Below, piece after piece: positions 11,595 to 22,490 of a DNA stretch of 64,000 bases (the first letter of the stretch is position 1; the number at the start of each line of letters is the position of its first letter). The DNA comes from Rosa chinensis (Eukaryota > Streptophyta > Magnoliopsida > Rosales > Rosaceae): positions 43,070,384 through 43,134,383 of the forward strand of contig NC_037093.1 of the NCBI RefSeq assembly GCF_002994745.2, given 5' to 3'. A model generated the notes under the pieces. It made no database searches. It saw nothing but the letters and a program-made list of their open reading frames with translations, and was not told the origin of the DNA. The translations under genes and the position numbers were made by a program.

Positions 11595-12137
11595 TTACTT
11601 AAATACCACTCGCCTCGCAGTTTTGGAGGCAAACGTAGTAATTAAGTTTGCATAATCAATTTTTTCAACCACTTTTTTCTCAATTGATAACATAGCTAAT
11701 CCATTCAATCTTTCTTGTGACATAGTTGATCGAAGATAAGTCTTGATTAACTTCAACTTGGAGAAGCTTCTCTCTGCAGATGCAACTGTAACTGGTATAG
11801 TCAGCAAGATTCTGTAAGCAACATAAGCATTCGGAAAACAACCATCCATCTTCTTCAAATAATTCAGCACATCAATTGCTCTTTTTGTTTCTCTTGGTAA
11901 AGAGCACTTCAAGATTTTTAACTCCAAAAATAAATCATATCCATCAATATCTGAATGGCCATTATGTGTTAAAGAATTCTCAAGATTGTCACATGACATC
12001 GTTAAACTATGATCATCAGCAGACTTTAACCTCTCCAAACTAAACAAAAACCCAAAAATTTCTTCATATTTTTGAAATTGTTCGAACCGAGTTTGAAGTG
12101 AAGAACGGGCTTGATCAATTATAAAGAGGAAGTAATT
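11595..12137 (-). pseudogene. hAT transposase, C-terminal part
   Basis: Minus-strand open frame that continues the transposase after the LTR insertion. It contains the hAT dimerisation domain: PNAYVAYRILLTIPVTVASAERSFSKLK, then LIKTYLRSTMSQERLNGLAMLSIE, near the C-terminus. The A-S-A-E-R-S-F-S-K motif is the family signature. It ends with a stop at 11595. The codon count across the insertion is a whole number (861 codons including stop, counting the TSD once), so the LTR split an otherwise continuous frame. Confidence 0.88.
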
Positions 12138-13261
12138 TGTAATACCCCGAAAAATTCAAATTAAATTCCGTGGATTTTTATATTTGATTTCGCGGTATTA
12201 GGAGCGAGTACGAAGTTTGGAGAAGTTGTGGAAGTAATTCGAACGGTTTTATTTCGAAATCGAACGTTATTTAGGGGGGTCTCAAAAAGTGACTTTTTAT
12301 GCGTACCGAATTTGAGAAAATTTCCTTCATGAAAGTTGTAGAGCTCGTCGATACGATCGCGTGCATATGTGGAACGCAATATTCGGAGTTCGTATGAATA
12401 AGTTATGAATATTTGAAATTTGGAAATTTTCTATAAATAGGGGAAAAATTCTGATTTTTCATTAAGGACGAAAATATTTAGTTTTTGCGGAATAGTCCCT
12501 CCCCCGTTCTCTCTCTCTCTCGCTCGAAACCCTTAGACCCGGCGGAAACCCGCCGACCCGACCCGGCCGAAAACGGCTCCTCCGGCGTCCTCCGGCCACG
12601 ACCCGGCCCTCAACGGACTCGCCATGATCCGTCCAGCCGCCCTGTGCCATCGCTTTGCCCCGCCGCTGCCTCCAGCCTTGGATCGAAGGCATCCCAGCCT
12701 CCGATCGGTGACCCGGCAGGATCTCCAGTTTTCCGGCGTCCCCTCGGCCGATCCTTCCCATTTTCGTGATCTCCTCCCCATGTAAGTCTTTCATCACGAT
12801 TTTGTAAGTCTTTCATCACGATTTTGTGTATAGAACGCTAGATCATGGTTTGACTTTTTCGACGGTTCTGATTGAATCTGGGTTTGGAACAGACGCTCCA
12901 GATTAATCCAAACTTCAAAGCTTGATCTAGGGCGATCTAGACCGAATCTCGCTTAGCTCCAGGTATGAAAGTTGATCACCCTTTTATTTTGAAGAAGTTT
13001 GTAGTTGACGACTTTTGCATCGGAGGTGGTTGGCCCGGCGTTGACCGCCGCCGTTGACCGCCGGTTTGACCGCCGCTTGTGGCGGCGCGTGGGAGCGCGT
13101 CCGGCCGTATTTTTGTGTTCTGTTTTCAGTTTATTCATCTATGCATCCATACGAGCGTTTTGATATATTATATGATTATTTTAGAAAAAGTTGATAAATA
13201 GTGGATTTACGTTTTGACGTTACTATTTAACGTTTTTACGTTTTATCTTCGGTTTACGATC

Positions 13262-13670
13262 TGTGAAGATCAGACCATCGGTTTTACTTCAAATTTTAAT
13301 ATGATGATCGTATGACTGTCCCGGTGACTTTGTGAGGTCACGGGCGAAGATCCGACCGTTGGATCTTCGTATAATTGTGAAATAGTGATTCGGAAGGCGA
13401 TTCTTGAGAATCCGACCGTCGGATTTTCATGAAATTTTGTGGAGATGTTTATAAGGACGATTCAGGAAGATCCGACCGTTGGATCTTCGTGATAATTTTG
13501 GAGGATGATCCTAAGGGCGATCCGTGAGGATCCGACCGTTGGATCATCATATAATTTCGATCCGACCGTTGGATCGTCTTTATTTTCGAATCCGACCGTT
13601 GGATCACCTTTATTTTTGAATCCGACCGTTGGATCGTCTTTATTTTAGAATCCGACCGTTGGATCGTCGT
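13262..13670. repeat. Repeated ATCCGACCGTTGGAT palindromic motif
   Basis: At least eight copies of ATCCGACCGTYGGAT, most extended to GATCC...GGATC. Each can fold on itself. They lie at about 13350, 13410, 13470, 13530, 13559, 13590, 13620 and 13650, first about 60 bp apart and then about 30 bp apart. Related single copies lie in the LARD LTRs (near 33121 and 39591). Confidence 0.85.
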
Positions 13671-14403
13671 TTAAGGTTATTTCGTGTTTCGTTTACTAAG
13701 CAAAGACCATACTTGATTAGGTACTTGACGGTTTGAGTTGACGAGCGTTCGGAATATTGATATATTCGACTTTTTAGAAGACGCAGCTGGATTAGAGGTG
13801 AGTAAACCTCACATGGTTCATATTACGAACCGAATAAATTTAATTACTTTATTTTTGTCGCAATTGTGTGAAAATATCGCAATTATGTGAAAATATTTAT
13901 GGAATAAATATTTGTTTTAAATCATATGGACTTGATCAACTACGGTCCATAGGTAAGTAAAATGATTTTATTATACAAATGAATTTCACGGTTTTTATAC
14001 TTGAACTATAGTTGGTATTAGTAGTCATTCCTGAGCGGATGATTACGTATATATATATTTACGTGGAATATATATTTTGGTTGATGTGTGATTGGCATGA
14101 TGAAATGATTGAGAATTGATTGGATATTATTCAAGCTATTAATCTCCCATTTAATTGTTGAATAATGAAATGTTGATCATGTGATGTGAAAGCTATTTTA
14201 TATGGCCAATTGTGAATATGTGGAAATTATTTTAAGAAGTAAAGATTTGTCTTGAAATAATATGTCTCTTATGTGGGTGTACATATGCATAATTACAATC
14301 TAAAATTTATAAAGATTGTATGATGTGAATTTGATTATGTCTAAAAAATATAATTATGAAGCCGGGTGATTACAACAACCCCGTGCTTAAGTGAATTACT
14401 GGT

Positions 14404-14490
14404 AAATGTGCTTCGTGGTTATGCTTCGTGGTTGTGCTTCGTGGGGGTGCTGCGTGGTTATGCTTCGTGGGGGTGCTGCGTGGTTGTTAA
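14404..14490. repeat. Short tandem repeat, TGCTTCGTGG type
   Basis: Degenerate 10-18 bp units of GTGCTTCGTGGTTATGCTTC type repeated several times inside the solo LTR. They resemble expansion by slippage. Confidence 0.6.
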
Positions 14491-14744
14491 GCTGTGGGCT
14501 CTGTCCCTTCAGATAGTGCACTATTATACTCTTAGGAAGGGTGCTTACTTTGAGTATACATGCCTTGGTGGTGGCCTTGGTATGCTGCGGCTTACCCGTG
14601 CTTTGGGATTATGGCCCTAGCACGTGGATTTATGATTTGATACCAGTCAACCTGGTTTTCCCGTGTTTTGGTATTATGGACCCTAACACGTGGATTTATG
14701 ATCTGATACCAGTTAATCTGAAAATTCACTAAAAAGACTTATGT

Positions 14745-14880
14745 TATGTTGATCAAATATCTATCCATGATATATTTGAAATATGTGAAGGTGTTATGTG
14801 AAATTGATCAAATATCTATCCATGATATATTTGAAATATGTGAAATTGATCAAATATCTATCCATGATATATTTTGAATA
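14745..14880. repeat. Tandem repeat, about 40-65 bp units
   Basis: Three copies of a unit containing GATCAAATATCTATCCATGA and TATATTTGAAATATGTGA, inside the solo LTR. Confidence 0.7.
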
Positions 14881-15453
14881 TGTGAGGGTGTTGGTAAAAA
14901 GAAAATCAAGCATGCATTGCTTTAATGTTATTTCACATATTAATGATGCAATATTTGCTGATTGAGTTTTAAAAGAGAGTATCGAAAAATACCTACTTTT
15001 ATGTTTATATGATTTTTGGAGTTATCTTGTGAGTGTGTTGATTGTTTACTTGAGTTATAATAATTGTAATTAAATAAATCAACAGTTCTTTCTTGTTTAC
15101 TCATACGGGCTGTCATGGCTTACCGGGTTTGGTGTTGTTGCAATCCCGGTACACGTTTTACATTGTGTAGCGGGAAATCCTGTAGGTCAGGAGAATCAGG
15201 GCGGTGATCGTGCGGTTTAGAGTATTAGTGTTAGATTTACAGCATTTGTTTTGTGAGGAGAATTATACTCATTTGAGCTTACAATTTGATTTGATGAGAG
15301 TGTGCTGTAATAAGTAGCTTGAGGATTTGGTTTATGTAATATTAAGAGGTGTAAGGTGTGGTTGTTTCTGAGAGAAAAATTCAGAACGTTATTTGTATTG
15401 TTATTAGTCATGTTCCGGATTTGAATCCTTATTTCAAAATTCGGGGTGTGACA

Positions 15454-17468
15454 TAATTAACTCTAAAAGATTCTTCAGATGATTGCATTACCTCATCACT
15501 GCCACTGTCATCAAACTGCTTCTTTCTTCGAATGATGCGTTTTTCGCGGAATACAGCTTCAATTCCCAATTCACTTGCCATTTGTTTAGCTTCATCCATG
15601 ACCATATCAAGCCCGGATTCTCTATACTCTTCAAGAAACAAAATAAGTCCATTTAATTCTTTAAGAGCAGCATCAATATCCATATTTTCAGCTTGAAGAC
15701 ATTTACTCACAGTGTTGATCGCATATAACAACTGATACCAAATTACCATGCCAAGCAAAAACTCAAAGTTCTCAAGTTCATGTGTTACTAAAGACTCAGC
15801 TTCACTCTTTGTTTTCGGATCTTCACTAGTATTTGCCAAGTCAACTAAAGCATCTCTTATTTGCGAAGTCTACTCTTTTATAGGTTTGACACTTTCGACA
15901 TGACTTTCCCAACGTGTTTGTGACAATGGCTTAACTGTCAAACCTTCCACATGATCTTTGAAAATCTTCCAACGCTTGGTAGAAGAAGAGAACAATGTGT
16001 AGATGCGTTGTATCACTCCAAAAAATGACATAGCTTTAGGACAACAATTCGCCATATCACATAATGCCAGATTAAGACTATGACAACCACATGGAGTATA
16101 AAAAGCTCTAGGATTTATTTCAAGTAACCTGCTCTGTACACCTTTGTGTCTCCCTCTCATATTAGATCCGTTGTCATACCCTTGACCTCTTATATCATCA
16201 ATATCAAGTTCAAGATTGCTTAACACATTTTTAAGCTCGGTAAAAAGTCCATGCCCTGATGTGTCATCTACCTTCAAAAATTGTATCCAATATTCTTCTA
16301 CCACTGCTGAGTTTGCTGAATCATCCACGCATCTTATCACAAGAGACATTTGCTCCTCGTGACTCGCATCTGGAGTACAATCCAGTATGACTGAAAAATA
16401 TTTTGCTTGTTTAACTTTTGTAACAATTGAACTTCTCACGTCATTTGCCAACATCTGTATCAATTCATTTTGAATTTTGGGACCAAGATATGTATAATGG
16501 ATCTGACGTGCTTGACTACGCCGAATGTGCTCTTCCATTATTGGATCAAACTCAGCAATCATTTCAATCATTTGCAAAAAGTGGCCATTGTTTTCAACAT
16601 AAAGCTTCTCACAATCTCCTCGAAATGCCAAGTTATTTTTGGCTAGTCTTTGCACCACAGCGATTATCCTCTTTAACACTTGTCTCCAATGTTCTCTTTC
16701 TTTGTTGATTTCTACTTGCAAGCTTTCATCAATTGTCTTATTTTTTTGCAGCCTTCTTTCCAATTCAATCCAACTTGTCATACAACTAATATGCTCCTTA
16801 CTAGCTTCATGATTTCTAAGACTCCGAGACAAATTATGCCAATCTTTGTATCCTTCATTAGCCAATTGGCCAATTAAAGTCATATTTCTTTGTGTCTTGA
16901 ACAATTTGCAACAAAAGCAAAAAATCTTGTCTAAAGAAATAGAATATACTACCCATCTTCTATCACTTTTCTCCCCATTTGGCAACAACCGCTTATAATG
17001 TGATGAATCAAAATGTCTACCAGAACTATCTTTGGGAAACAACTCGACACCATCATCTCTTTTTGGACCCCTTTCAACTAAGAAGTCCCTAATATTTTGA
17101 TCAATTTTATCCCAATTTCCTGGATCATCAATATTCAAAGGAAAGCAGCTCTCTTGATTTAAATCTTCATGTTGAACATCTTCAATCATATTGACATCAA
17201 CTTCCTCATTCTCAAGCTGCTTCGGGTCTTCAACCTCGGTATCATTTAATTCATTCACATTGGCAAGTTGAATCGCTTCTTCATTCTCATTCTCATTCAT
17301 AGATTGATCATGTTGTTCATTGGCATGGTCATTCTGATTCGCTTCCCTCTTCGCTTTTTTATTGCTAGTAAAGTACTTACTAATATCTCCAGCTTGACTT
17401 TGAATTAATGCTTCTTCCCTCTGTTTCTTCTTTCTTTTTTGAGCTCCAGACATATATTTAGGAGGCAT
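15454..17468 (-). pseudogene. hAT transposase, N-terminal part with one nonsense codon
   Basis: Start chosen at the Met of MPPKYMSGAQKRKKK (17468); an upstream in-frame Met at 17498 is less typical. Features in order: a basic start, a Glu/Asn-rich linker, a TTF-type zinc-finger region (FDSSHYKRLLPNGEKSDRRW, then FCFCCKLF), a DUF4371 region (ILDCTPDASHEEQMSLVIRC), and the catalytic-core stretch with RGQGYDNGSNMRGRHKGVQ and C-G-C-H-S-L-N-L. One in-frame TAG at 15870-15872 breaks it after ESVKPIKE. The same frame continues with ANTSEDPKTKSEAESL. The protein would cut and join DNA at the element's inverted repeats. It is now inactive because of the nonsense codon and the LTR insertion. Confidence 0.9.
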
Positions 17469-18084
17469 GATAACAAAGTTGAATGCAACCCAAGACACAA
17501 GACTAGAAATTGATTATTGAGAGTAGTGAATTCCTCTTATGTAATTATCTCTATATATAAGTTCACCAAAAGGCTTATTAATTATTATAGAAATAGGATT
17601 ACCAAACCTTGATGTTTTAGTTATCCTATTTCTAATAAATATTCTAGTAATCCTATTTACATTATGAATCCTATTTATACAATAAATCTCTTAGACGGTT
17701 AGGCTTCTACCCGTTTTTTTTTTTTTAATTAAAACTTTTTTTTTTGGGTACACTTTCAAGCATTAATTAATGGGTGTACCCCATTTTCTTTCTTTTACGT
17801 CTGAATGGGTGTACACACTTTAACATTATATTATATATTATATATGGCAAGCAGCCAAGCATCATGTATATATAAATCTGTCCAATTCTTTGTGGGCCCC
17901 TTAAAATTATGTTTCTTTCCCTTTAATCGGAGAAGTGATTGCTAATTAATGTTCACACACTTTTGTCTTTGGAGCACCAACACATACGGCAAAAGCTATA
18001 AAAATTTTTTTTGGGCCTCCTAGATTTCTAGGCCTGAGTCAGCTGACTCTTGGGCCTCGTGTCAGGTCCGGCCCTGAGGCTGAG

Positions 18085-18194
18085 GCTGAGGATGGAGGAT
18101 TTTTGTTTTTGTTTTTGTTTTTGGATTGACGGCAGAGAAGAAAAATGTTTTTTTCTTCTAGGGTTTTTTTCTTTTTCTGAAGCTAGGGTTAGAA
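18085..18194 (-). other. Copia-1 leader, LTR-proximal part
   Basis: Short leader segment between the right TSD of the hAT and the primer-binding site. It includes a CTAGGGTTAGAAC-type block (18183-18195) that has a counterpart just after the Copia-2 primer-binding site. Confidence 0.7.
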
Positions 18195-18209
18195 CTCGTG
18201 CTGATAACG
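18195..18209 (-). other. Primer-binding site of Copia-1
   Basis: Minus-strand CGTTATCAGCACGAG, directly adjacent to the 5' LTR with no gap. It does not match the 3' end of initiator tRNA-Met (TGGTATCAGAGC). It fits the anticodon arm of cytosolic tRNA-Ile (positions about 27-40), with C facing position 34, which is inosine in the mature tRNA. The tRNA sequence is recalled, not searched. Confidence 0.65.
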
Positions 18210-18388
18210 TGTTGTAGGAGAATAGAATTGTGTGTTTATTATTGATAATAGGAGCCCTTATATAGGGAGTTACAAGATATACAAAATGTAAGAGAATCCG
18301 AATAATACAATTGAATACCTATAACACTTTCCTATTACAATCCTAAACCCTAGTTTGTAGAGGCACACTATGTCGACATCCTTCAACA
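18210..18388 (-). repeat. 5' LTR of Copia-1
   Basis: 179 bp, near-identical to the copy at 4896-5071, differing by two substitutions and an AAT insertion near 18303. It carries the element's promoter (TATATAAG, minus strand). Confidence 0.92.
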
Positions 18389-19051
18389 CTTAGAACCTAA
18401 CATGTAGTGTTTATGTCCCGATTGGATAAAACCAGTTTGTCGAACATTATCTTGACCAAAAGTAATTATGAACATATTAATCAGCATAAATAACGTTCTC
18501 AACAGATCAAGCTAGATAACATATGTTTGCCTCCCTATAACAGTAAGGCAGCCGGCATAGGTTTACTGCTTAAAGCATTCGAGAATCAACCCTCCTCTGA
18601 ACATCACTAATTTATGTTGATTATTGCTTATATCCCTTGAAACAATTGGAATCTTCCAGCCTTGAGATGTTATATAATTTGAACTAATCCCATGTAACCT
18701 CAATTATGATCTCAAAATTGCTGAATTTACCTCTCAGCATTAAACATTTGGAAGTTGCAGTTAAACCTTTTCATCTTGTGATTGGATAGTACAGAATTCT
18801 TATTTTGTTTTCTCAGTTAATTTCCTGGATTGATAGGATGACTATTGCAATATTTATACGGCTAATGGTTGAATCTTAGTACAGTATTCATTAACCATTC
18901 GGGATCATAAAAATGAAGGCTTTTGAACTAAGAATCACGAGTTCTGGCGATTTAACCAAAAGGGTTTCACTATGTATATTAATCTGATATCAGAGGAGGT
19001 ATACATGTATGTATGTTTTTCTATGTACAAAATCGGTCAAAATGCTAATAT
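18389..19051. other. Downstream flank of DUF241 copy 3
   Basis: Non-coding. It begins with the CTTAG TSD of Copia-1. It carries the array's shared GGAATCTT-CC-AGCCTTGAGAT and TAATTTGAAC blocks near 18650-18690 and a CATGTATGTATGTTTTTC block near 19003 just before the gene's stop. Confidence 0.6.
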
Positions 19052-19876
19052 CTAGTGGCTTGAGATGTTGAGAAGGGAGACTCTTGTTTTGATCAATAGC
19101 CTAAATAGGCAGTCGAGTCCTTCTTCTTGGTCTTGAATGCATGAGTTCAGATTGTTAAATTGGTTGTGTGCATCGTCTAAACTCGTGTGTGACTTCAATG
19201 CAGCATCCACTTGTGCAAATTCGTTTACTTTCATTTCTTCCTCGCAAGCTATTCTTTTTGACTGCACCATCTTGGAAACCAAAGACCAGCTGCTAGGCTT
19301 TGACTTTGGCCCAGAGATGAAGGACAACACTGATTCCAACACTGTGAGAGTGACTACTTCAACATCTCTCAGCTTGCTAAAAATGGAGATAGTCTCTTGG
19401 TCGTTGTTGAGCAAAGAGAAAGTGGATCTGTTTGCCTTCAGATTCCCCAAAGCCTTGTGGATTGCCTTTTTCACTGTCTTCCTCAAGGTTAAGTATTTTC
19501 TAACCTCACTTGTGACCACTCCAGATTGGTCTTTACGCCTTCTTCGAATGATTGATTGAAGTTCTTGTATGCACTCCTTGGTTTGCAACATGGCATCCTT
19601 GGCAGTGCTACACACATCCAACATCCTGAGAGAGCCATCTAATATCTCATCAGCCCATTTCTGATGCTTCTCTTGTGCCAAGGATTGTTGGGTGAGTGGC
19701 AATTGAAGCAACCTATCAACACAATCATGTAAGTCTTGAAGACCACTTAGTCTGTGGCTTATAGATGATGTGGAAGTTGTTTCAGAAGACCTCAATCTGG
19801 ACAAATATTCATCTACTTCTTGATTGACTGGGTGTGGCCCAGAGGGGAAGCTGTTAGATCGAGTGTGGAAAGCCAT
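19052..19876 (-). CDS. DUF241 domain protein, array copy 3 (intact)
   Basis: 274 residues, single exon, full length for the DUF241 family. The family is plant-specific and its biochemical role is not established; DUF241 proteins are sometimes grouped with BPS1-like proteins. The N-terminus MAFHTRSNSFPSGPHP is short and basic with Ser/Pro. Residues about 40-110 contain SHRLSGLQDLHDCVDRLLQL and DEILDGSLRMLDVCSTAKDA. Residues about 180-215 contain VLESVLSFISGPKSKPSSW. The C-terminus ends in LFRLLIKTRVSLLNISSH. No signal peptide or membrane segment is seen; it looks helical throughout. A TATA-like box lies about 85-95 bp upstream. It is one of two open genes in the array, and probably the best candidate for function along with copy 4. 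Confidence 0.88.
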   Translation of the reverse strand: MAFHTRSNSFPSGPHPVNQEVDEYLSRLRSSETTSTSSISHRLSGLQDLHDCVDRLLQLPLTQQSLAQEKHQKWADEILDGSLRMLDVCSTAKDAMLQTKECIQELQSIIRRRRKDQSGVVTSEVRKYLTLRKTVKKAIHKALGNLKANRSTFSLLNNDQETISIFSKLRDVEVVTLTVLESVLSFISGPKSKPSSWSLVSKMVQSKRIACEEEMKVNEFAQVDAALKSHTSLDDAHNQFNNLNSCIQDQEEGLDCLFRLLIKTRVSLLNISSH

Positions 19877-20851
19877 TTCTTCTTTGTGATTTAGGAGATG
19901 ACAGAAGACCTTGTAGTTGATGTTAATTGAAACTGATGAGTTATTTCCTTATGCATCTGCTTAATATATAGTGTTGGTTGAGAACGGGGACAAGGAATCT
20001 CATCCACCTCAATCAGGGAGAAGTAACATGATTCTGATTTCAATTTTAATGTTCCCTAGGCAATGTTTATGTAATGTCTCCTTATGCACCAGCATACCAA
20101 CTCATGAACTGATTCATTTTGCATTGAAAATATTTTATTGTGCTATTTTAATTTAACAAGCATTCAATCATAATTTTCGTATTGGAGAACGGTTGCAGGA
20201 GTGATTGGTATGCAAGGAGTGGGCAAGATCCGCAATTTTCTGACCATGCATTGTGTTTTTATCGTGCAAAAAAATGGTCATGGCACAAGATGAGTTAGCC
20301 TGTTCCCCAAACAGGAAGAAAACCAGCAAAAATATCATCACTACTAATTATATAGAGAGATCTGAGTCTGCCATGTGATTGTCATTAATCAAATTCATAT
20401 TCGATCTGCTTTCTACAATTTCCCTGGAGATAATTGGAAAACTGACAGGTTTAACATGAATGTAAACTCGGAAATGAGGTGTGTTATTGAGGGTATGCTG
20501 TTAGAGTGAGCGTGGCGCTTGGATTTTACAGCAGTCATTTATTTTCTACCCATAGAAGAGAAGGTATTCAGTTGAATGTAAATAGAGAATCTCTCAACCC
20601 TCTCAGAATATGGTAAGTGTAAAATCATATCACTGATATCACAATGTAATGTGCCTCTTGATCCCTGCCATACCTATTATTTTCTACACAATCCTCAGTA
20701 TTGCTGAGTATTTTAAGTTCTTAACCTAGGATAATGCTGCATTGTTTTTTGAACAAGGTGATAAATTACGCAAGGCACGAGTGGGTTGATACATTTTCGT
20801 TCATTTCCAAGAAAAAGGCAAGATCTGTTCTTAAGTGTGTGAGTGTGCGTG

Positions 20852-20886
<35 letters not shown>

Positions 20887-21674
20887 CTTTTTCTTCTGTA
20901 GTTTTCCTGCAAACAGCAATAAAGAAATGTATTGTCAACGGAATATGACAAATTTACACGTGTAAAAACCTATATTTTGTATGCTAATTGCTTTCCTAAT
21001 CCTAGATATTAGATCTACAAACAGGACAGAGATAAAGCCACGTATCAAGCATTTGCTAATAATTGACATTAAGATATTAGCATCAAAGTGCTTTATTATG
21101 AAGTTGCTGCTACCTATCGACCTAACATGTATTCGGCATCTAATCACTCCAATGCAGTGTTTTGAGCCTATAACCTCTTTATGATTACTGCCTAAAGCGT
21201 GTGAGAATCAATTAAGTCCTTGGAATGCCAATAATTGATGATTTTTGATTATCTCCTTGAGACAATTGGAATCTTGACAACCTTGAGATTTGATATAATT
21301 TGAACAAATCCCATGTGACCTCAATCATGATTTCAACAATTGCTCTGAATTTACCCCTTAGCATTGTTCATAAAGGAAGTTACAGTTCATTTTTTATTCA
21401 TCTTTTAATGTACAGAAAGGACATTATTTTTCTTCATTAATATTGTAGATTCAGTACTTGCAGGATTGAATCATTGAACTTTAGTTACGTAGTTTCAGTA
21501 CTTGCAGGATTTTTTGATCTGATGATCAGTATGCAAGGGGATTCAGAAATTAATGCTTTTGAACTAAGATGAACAAGTAGTGGCTATTCAAGTAGAAAAG
21601 AGTATATCAATTTGATTTTGGAAGATTTATATATGTGTGTTCTTCATGTACAAAATCAATCTAAATCCTTTTAT
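19877..21674. other. Spacer between DUF241 copies 3 and 4
   Basis: Non-coding, 1.8 kb. It contains the copy 3 promoter, the shared CTAGGCAATGTTTATGTAATG block (about 20057), GAGATCTGAGTCTGCC (about 20358), and CAGTTGAATGTAAATAG (about 20570). A CACGAGTGGGTTGA block lies near 20777. A (TA)n/T-run lies at 20855-20890. The copy 4 downstream flank follows from about 21240. Confidence 0.65.
19961..19971 (-). promoter_or_regulatory. TATA-like box of DUF241 copy 3
   Basis: Minus-strand CTATATATTAA, 85-95 bp upstream of the start codon, identical in place to copies 2 and 4 and absent in copy 5. Confidence 0.6.
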
Positions 21675-22490
21675 CTAGTGGTTGAGGATGTTGAGAAGGG
21701 AGACTCTAGTTTTGATCAATTGCCTAAATAGGCTCTCGAGTCCTTCTTCTTGATCTTGGATGCATGACTCCAGATTGTTAAGCTGGTTCTGTACACTGTC
21801 TGCACTCTTGAGTGACTTCAATGCAGCATCCACCTCTGCGAATTCATTTATTTCTGCTTCTTCCTTACAAGCTACTCTTTTTGACTGCATCATCTTTGAT
21901 ACCAATGACCAGCTGCTTGATGCCTTTGGCCCCAAGATGAAGGACAACAGTGATTCAAACACTGTAAGAGTAATTGCTTCTACATTTCTTAACATGTTAA
22001 CAATGGAAATAGATTCCGTCTCCTTGTTGAGTGAAGAGAAAGAGGATCTGGTATTGACCACAGCCTTTTGGATTGTCTTTTTCACCATCTTCCTGGAGGC
22101 CAAGTATCTCCTAACCTCACTTGTAAGTACTCCAGATTCGCATCCTCGTCTTCTTATGATCGATTGAAGATCCTGTAAGCATTCCTTCGTTTGCTGCAGG
22201 GCTTCCTTGGCAATGCTACAAACATCCAAGAGTCTGAGAGAACCATCCAATAGCTCATTAGTGCATTTCTGATATTTCTCTTGTGCTAAAGCTTGTTGAT
22301 TGAGGGGCAACTGAAGCAGCCTTTCAACACAATCATGCAAGTTTTCTAGACCACTTAGTTTGTGGCTTATTGATGATGAAGATATTGAGGTGACTGCAGA
22401 AGACCTCAATCTACACAATTGTTCACTAGCTTCTTCAATGATAGGGTGTGGCCTGGAGGGGAAGCTGTTAGAGCGAGTGTGGGAAGCCAT
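21675..22490 (-). CDS. DUF241 domain protein, array copy 4 (intact)
   Basis: 271 residues, single exon, open throughout. It starts MASHTRSNSFPSRPHP, where copies 2 and 3 have MAFHTRSNS, and ends LFRQLIKTRVSLLNILNH. Family blocks are SHKLSGLENLHDCVERLLQL (about 50-70), ELLDGSLRLLDVCSIAKEA (about 85-105), and FESLLSFILGPKASSSWSLV (about 175-195). Position 176-188 is two residues shorter than copy 3 (one Lys-Pro pair missing in the GPK-Ser-rich stretch). Function is unknown, as for the family. It has a TATA-like box about 100 bp upstream. It lies 1.8 kb upstream of copy 3 in plus coordinates and is transcribed the same way, separately rather than in an operon. Confidence 0.88.
   Translation of the reverse strand: MASHTRSNSFPSRPHPIIEEASEQLCRLRSSAVTSISSSSISHKLSGLENLHDCVERLLQLPLNQQALAQEKYQKCTNELLDGSLRLLDVCSIAKEALQQTKECLQDLQSIIRRRGCESGVLTSEVRRYLASRKMVKKTIQKAVVNTRSSFSSLNKETESISIVNMLRNVEAITLTVFESLLSFILGPKASSSWSLVSKMMQSKRVACKEEAEINEFAEVDAALKSLKSADSVQNQLNNLESCIQDQEEGLESLFRQLIKTRVSLLNILNH

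Larger units (their letters stand above)
12138..15453. mobile_element. 3.3-kb solo LTR inside hAT transposase
   Basis: Starts TGTAATACCCCG and ends GGGGTGTGACA, with a perfect 5-bp TSD, TAATT, at 12133-12137 and 15454-15458. It has a plus-strand TATA box, CTATAAATAG, near 12430, and no gag or pol. Length and end sequences are like Gypsy LTRs with inverted ACCCCG...CGGGGT-type termini. A block near 12310-12400 (TTCCTTCATGAAAGTTGTAG and GTGCATATGTGG) is shared with the LTRs of the LARD-like element at 32101 and 38571, so the two are related families. Open frames in its GC-rich part (about 12485-12820) are not credible genes. Confidence 0.88.
11243..18076 (-). mobile_element. hAT transposon with DUF4371-type transposase
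   Basis: 6,834 bp. Terminal inverted repeats are CAGGCCCGGACCTG on the left and CAGGGCCGGACCTG on the right (inverted), one mismatch in 14. A perfect 8-bp TSD, AGGCTGAG, lies at 11235-11242 and 18077-18084. The transposase gene is on the minus strand. The element was later split by a 3.3-kb solo LTR; without it the element is about 3.5 kb. It is nested in the leader of Copia-1. Confidence 0.93.
4896..18388 (-). mobile_element. Copia-1: full-length Copia retrotransposon carrying nested insertions
   Basis: Bounded by two short LTRs of 176 bp (4896-5071) and 179 bp (18210-18388). They differ by two substitutions and one 3-bp indel. The flanking 5-bp duplications are CTCAG (4891-4895) and CTTAG (18389-18393), with one mismatch. 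Minus-strand order is 5' LTR, primer-binding site, long leader, gag, degenerate pol, GGGGGAG-type polypurine tract, 3' LTR. Two hAT elements were later inserted in the leader; without them the element is about 5.9 kb. The short LTRs and the pol sequence suggest the Ale/Retrofit-like group of Copia, which is an inference. It is the same family as Copia-2. Confidence 0.92.

Noticed and set aside
12462..12819. GC-rich open frames on both strands (up to 111 codons)
   Set aside because: They lie in the transcript-leader part of a solo LTR, have Arg/Pro-rich low complexity and no family motif.
13262..13670. Regular repeats resembling a CRISPR array
   Set aside because: The repeat is a 15-17 bp palindrome with irregular, related spacers, inside a plant LTR. 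There are no cas genes and no bacterial context.
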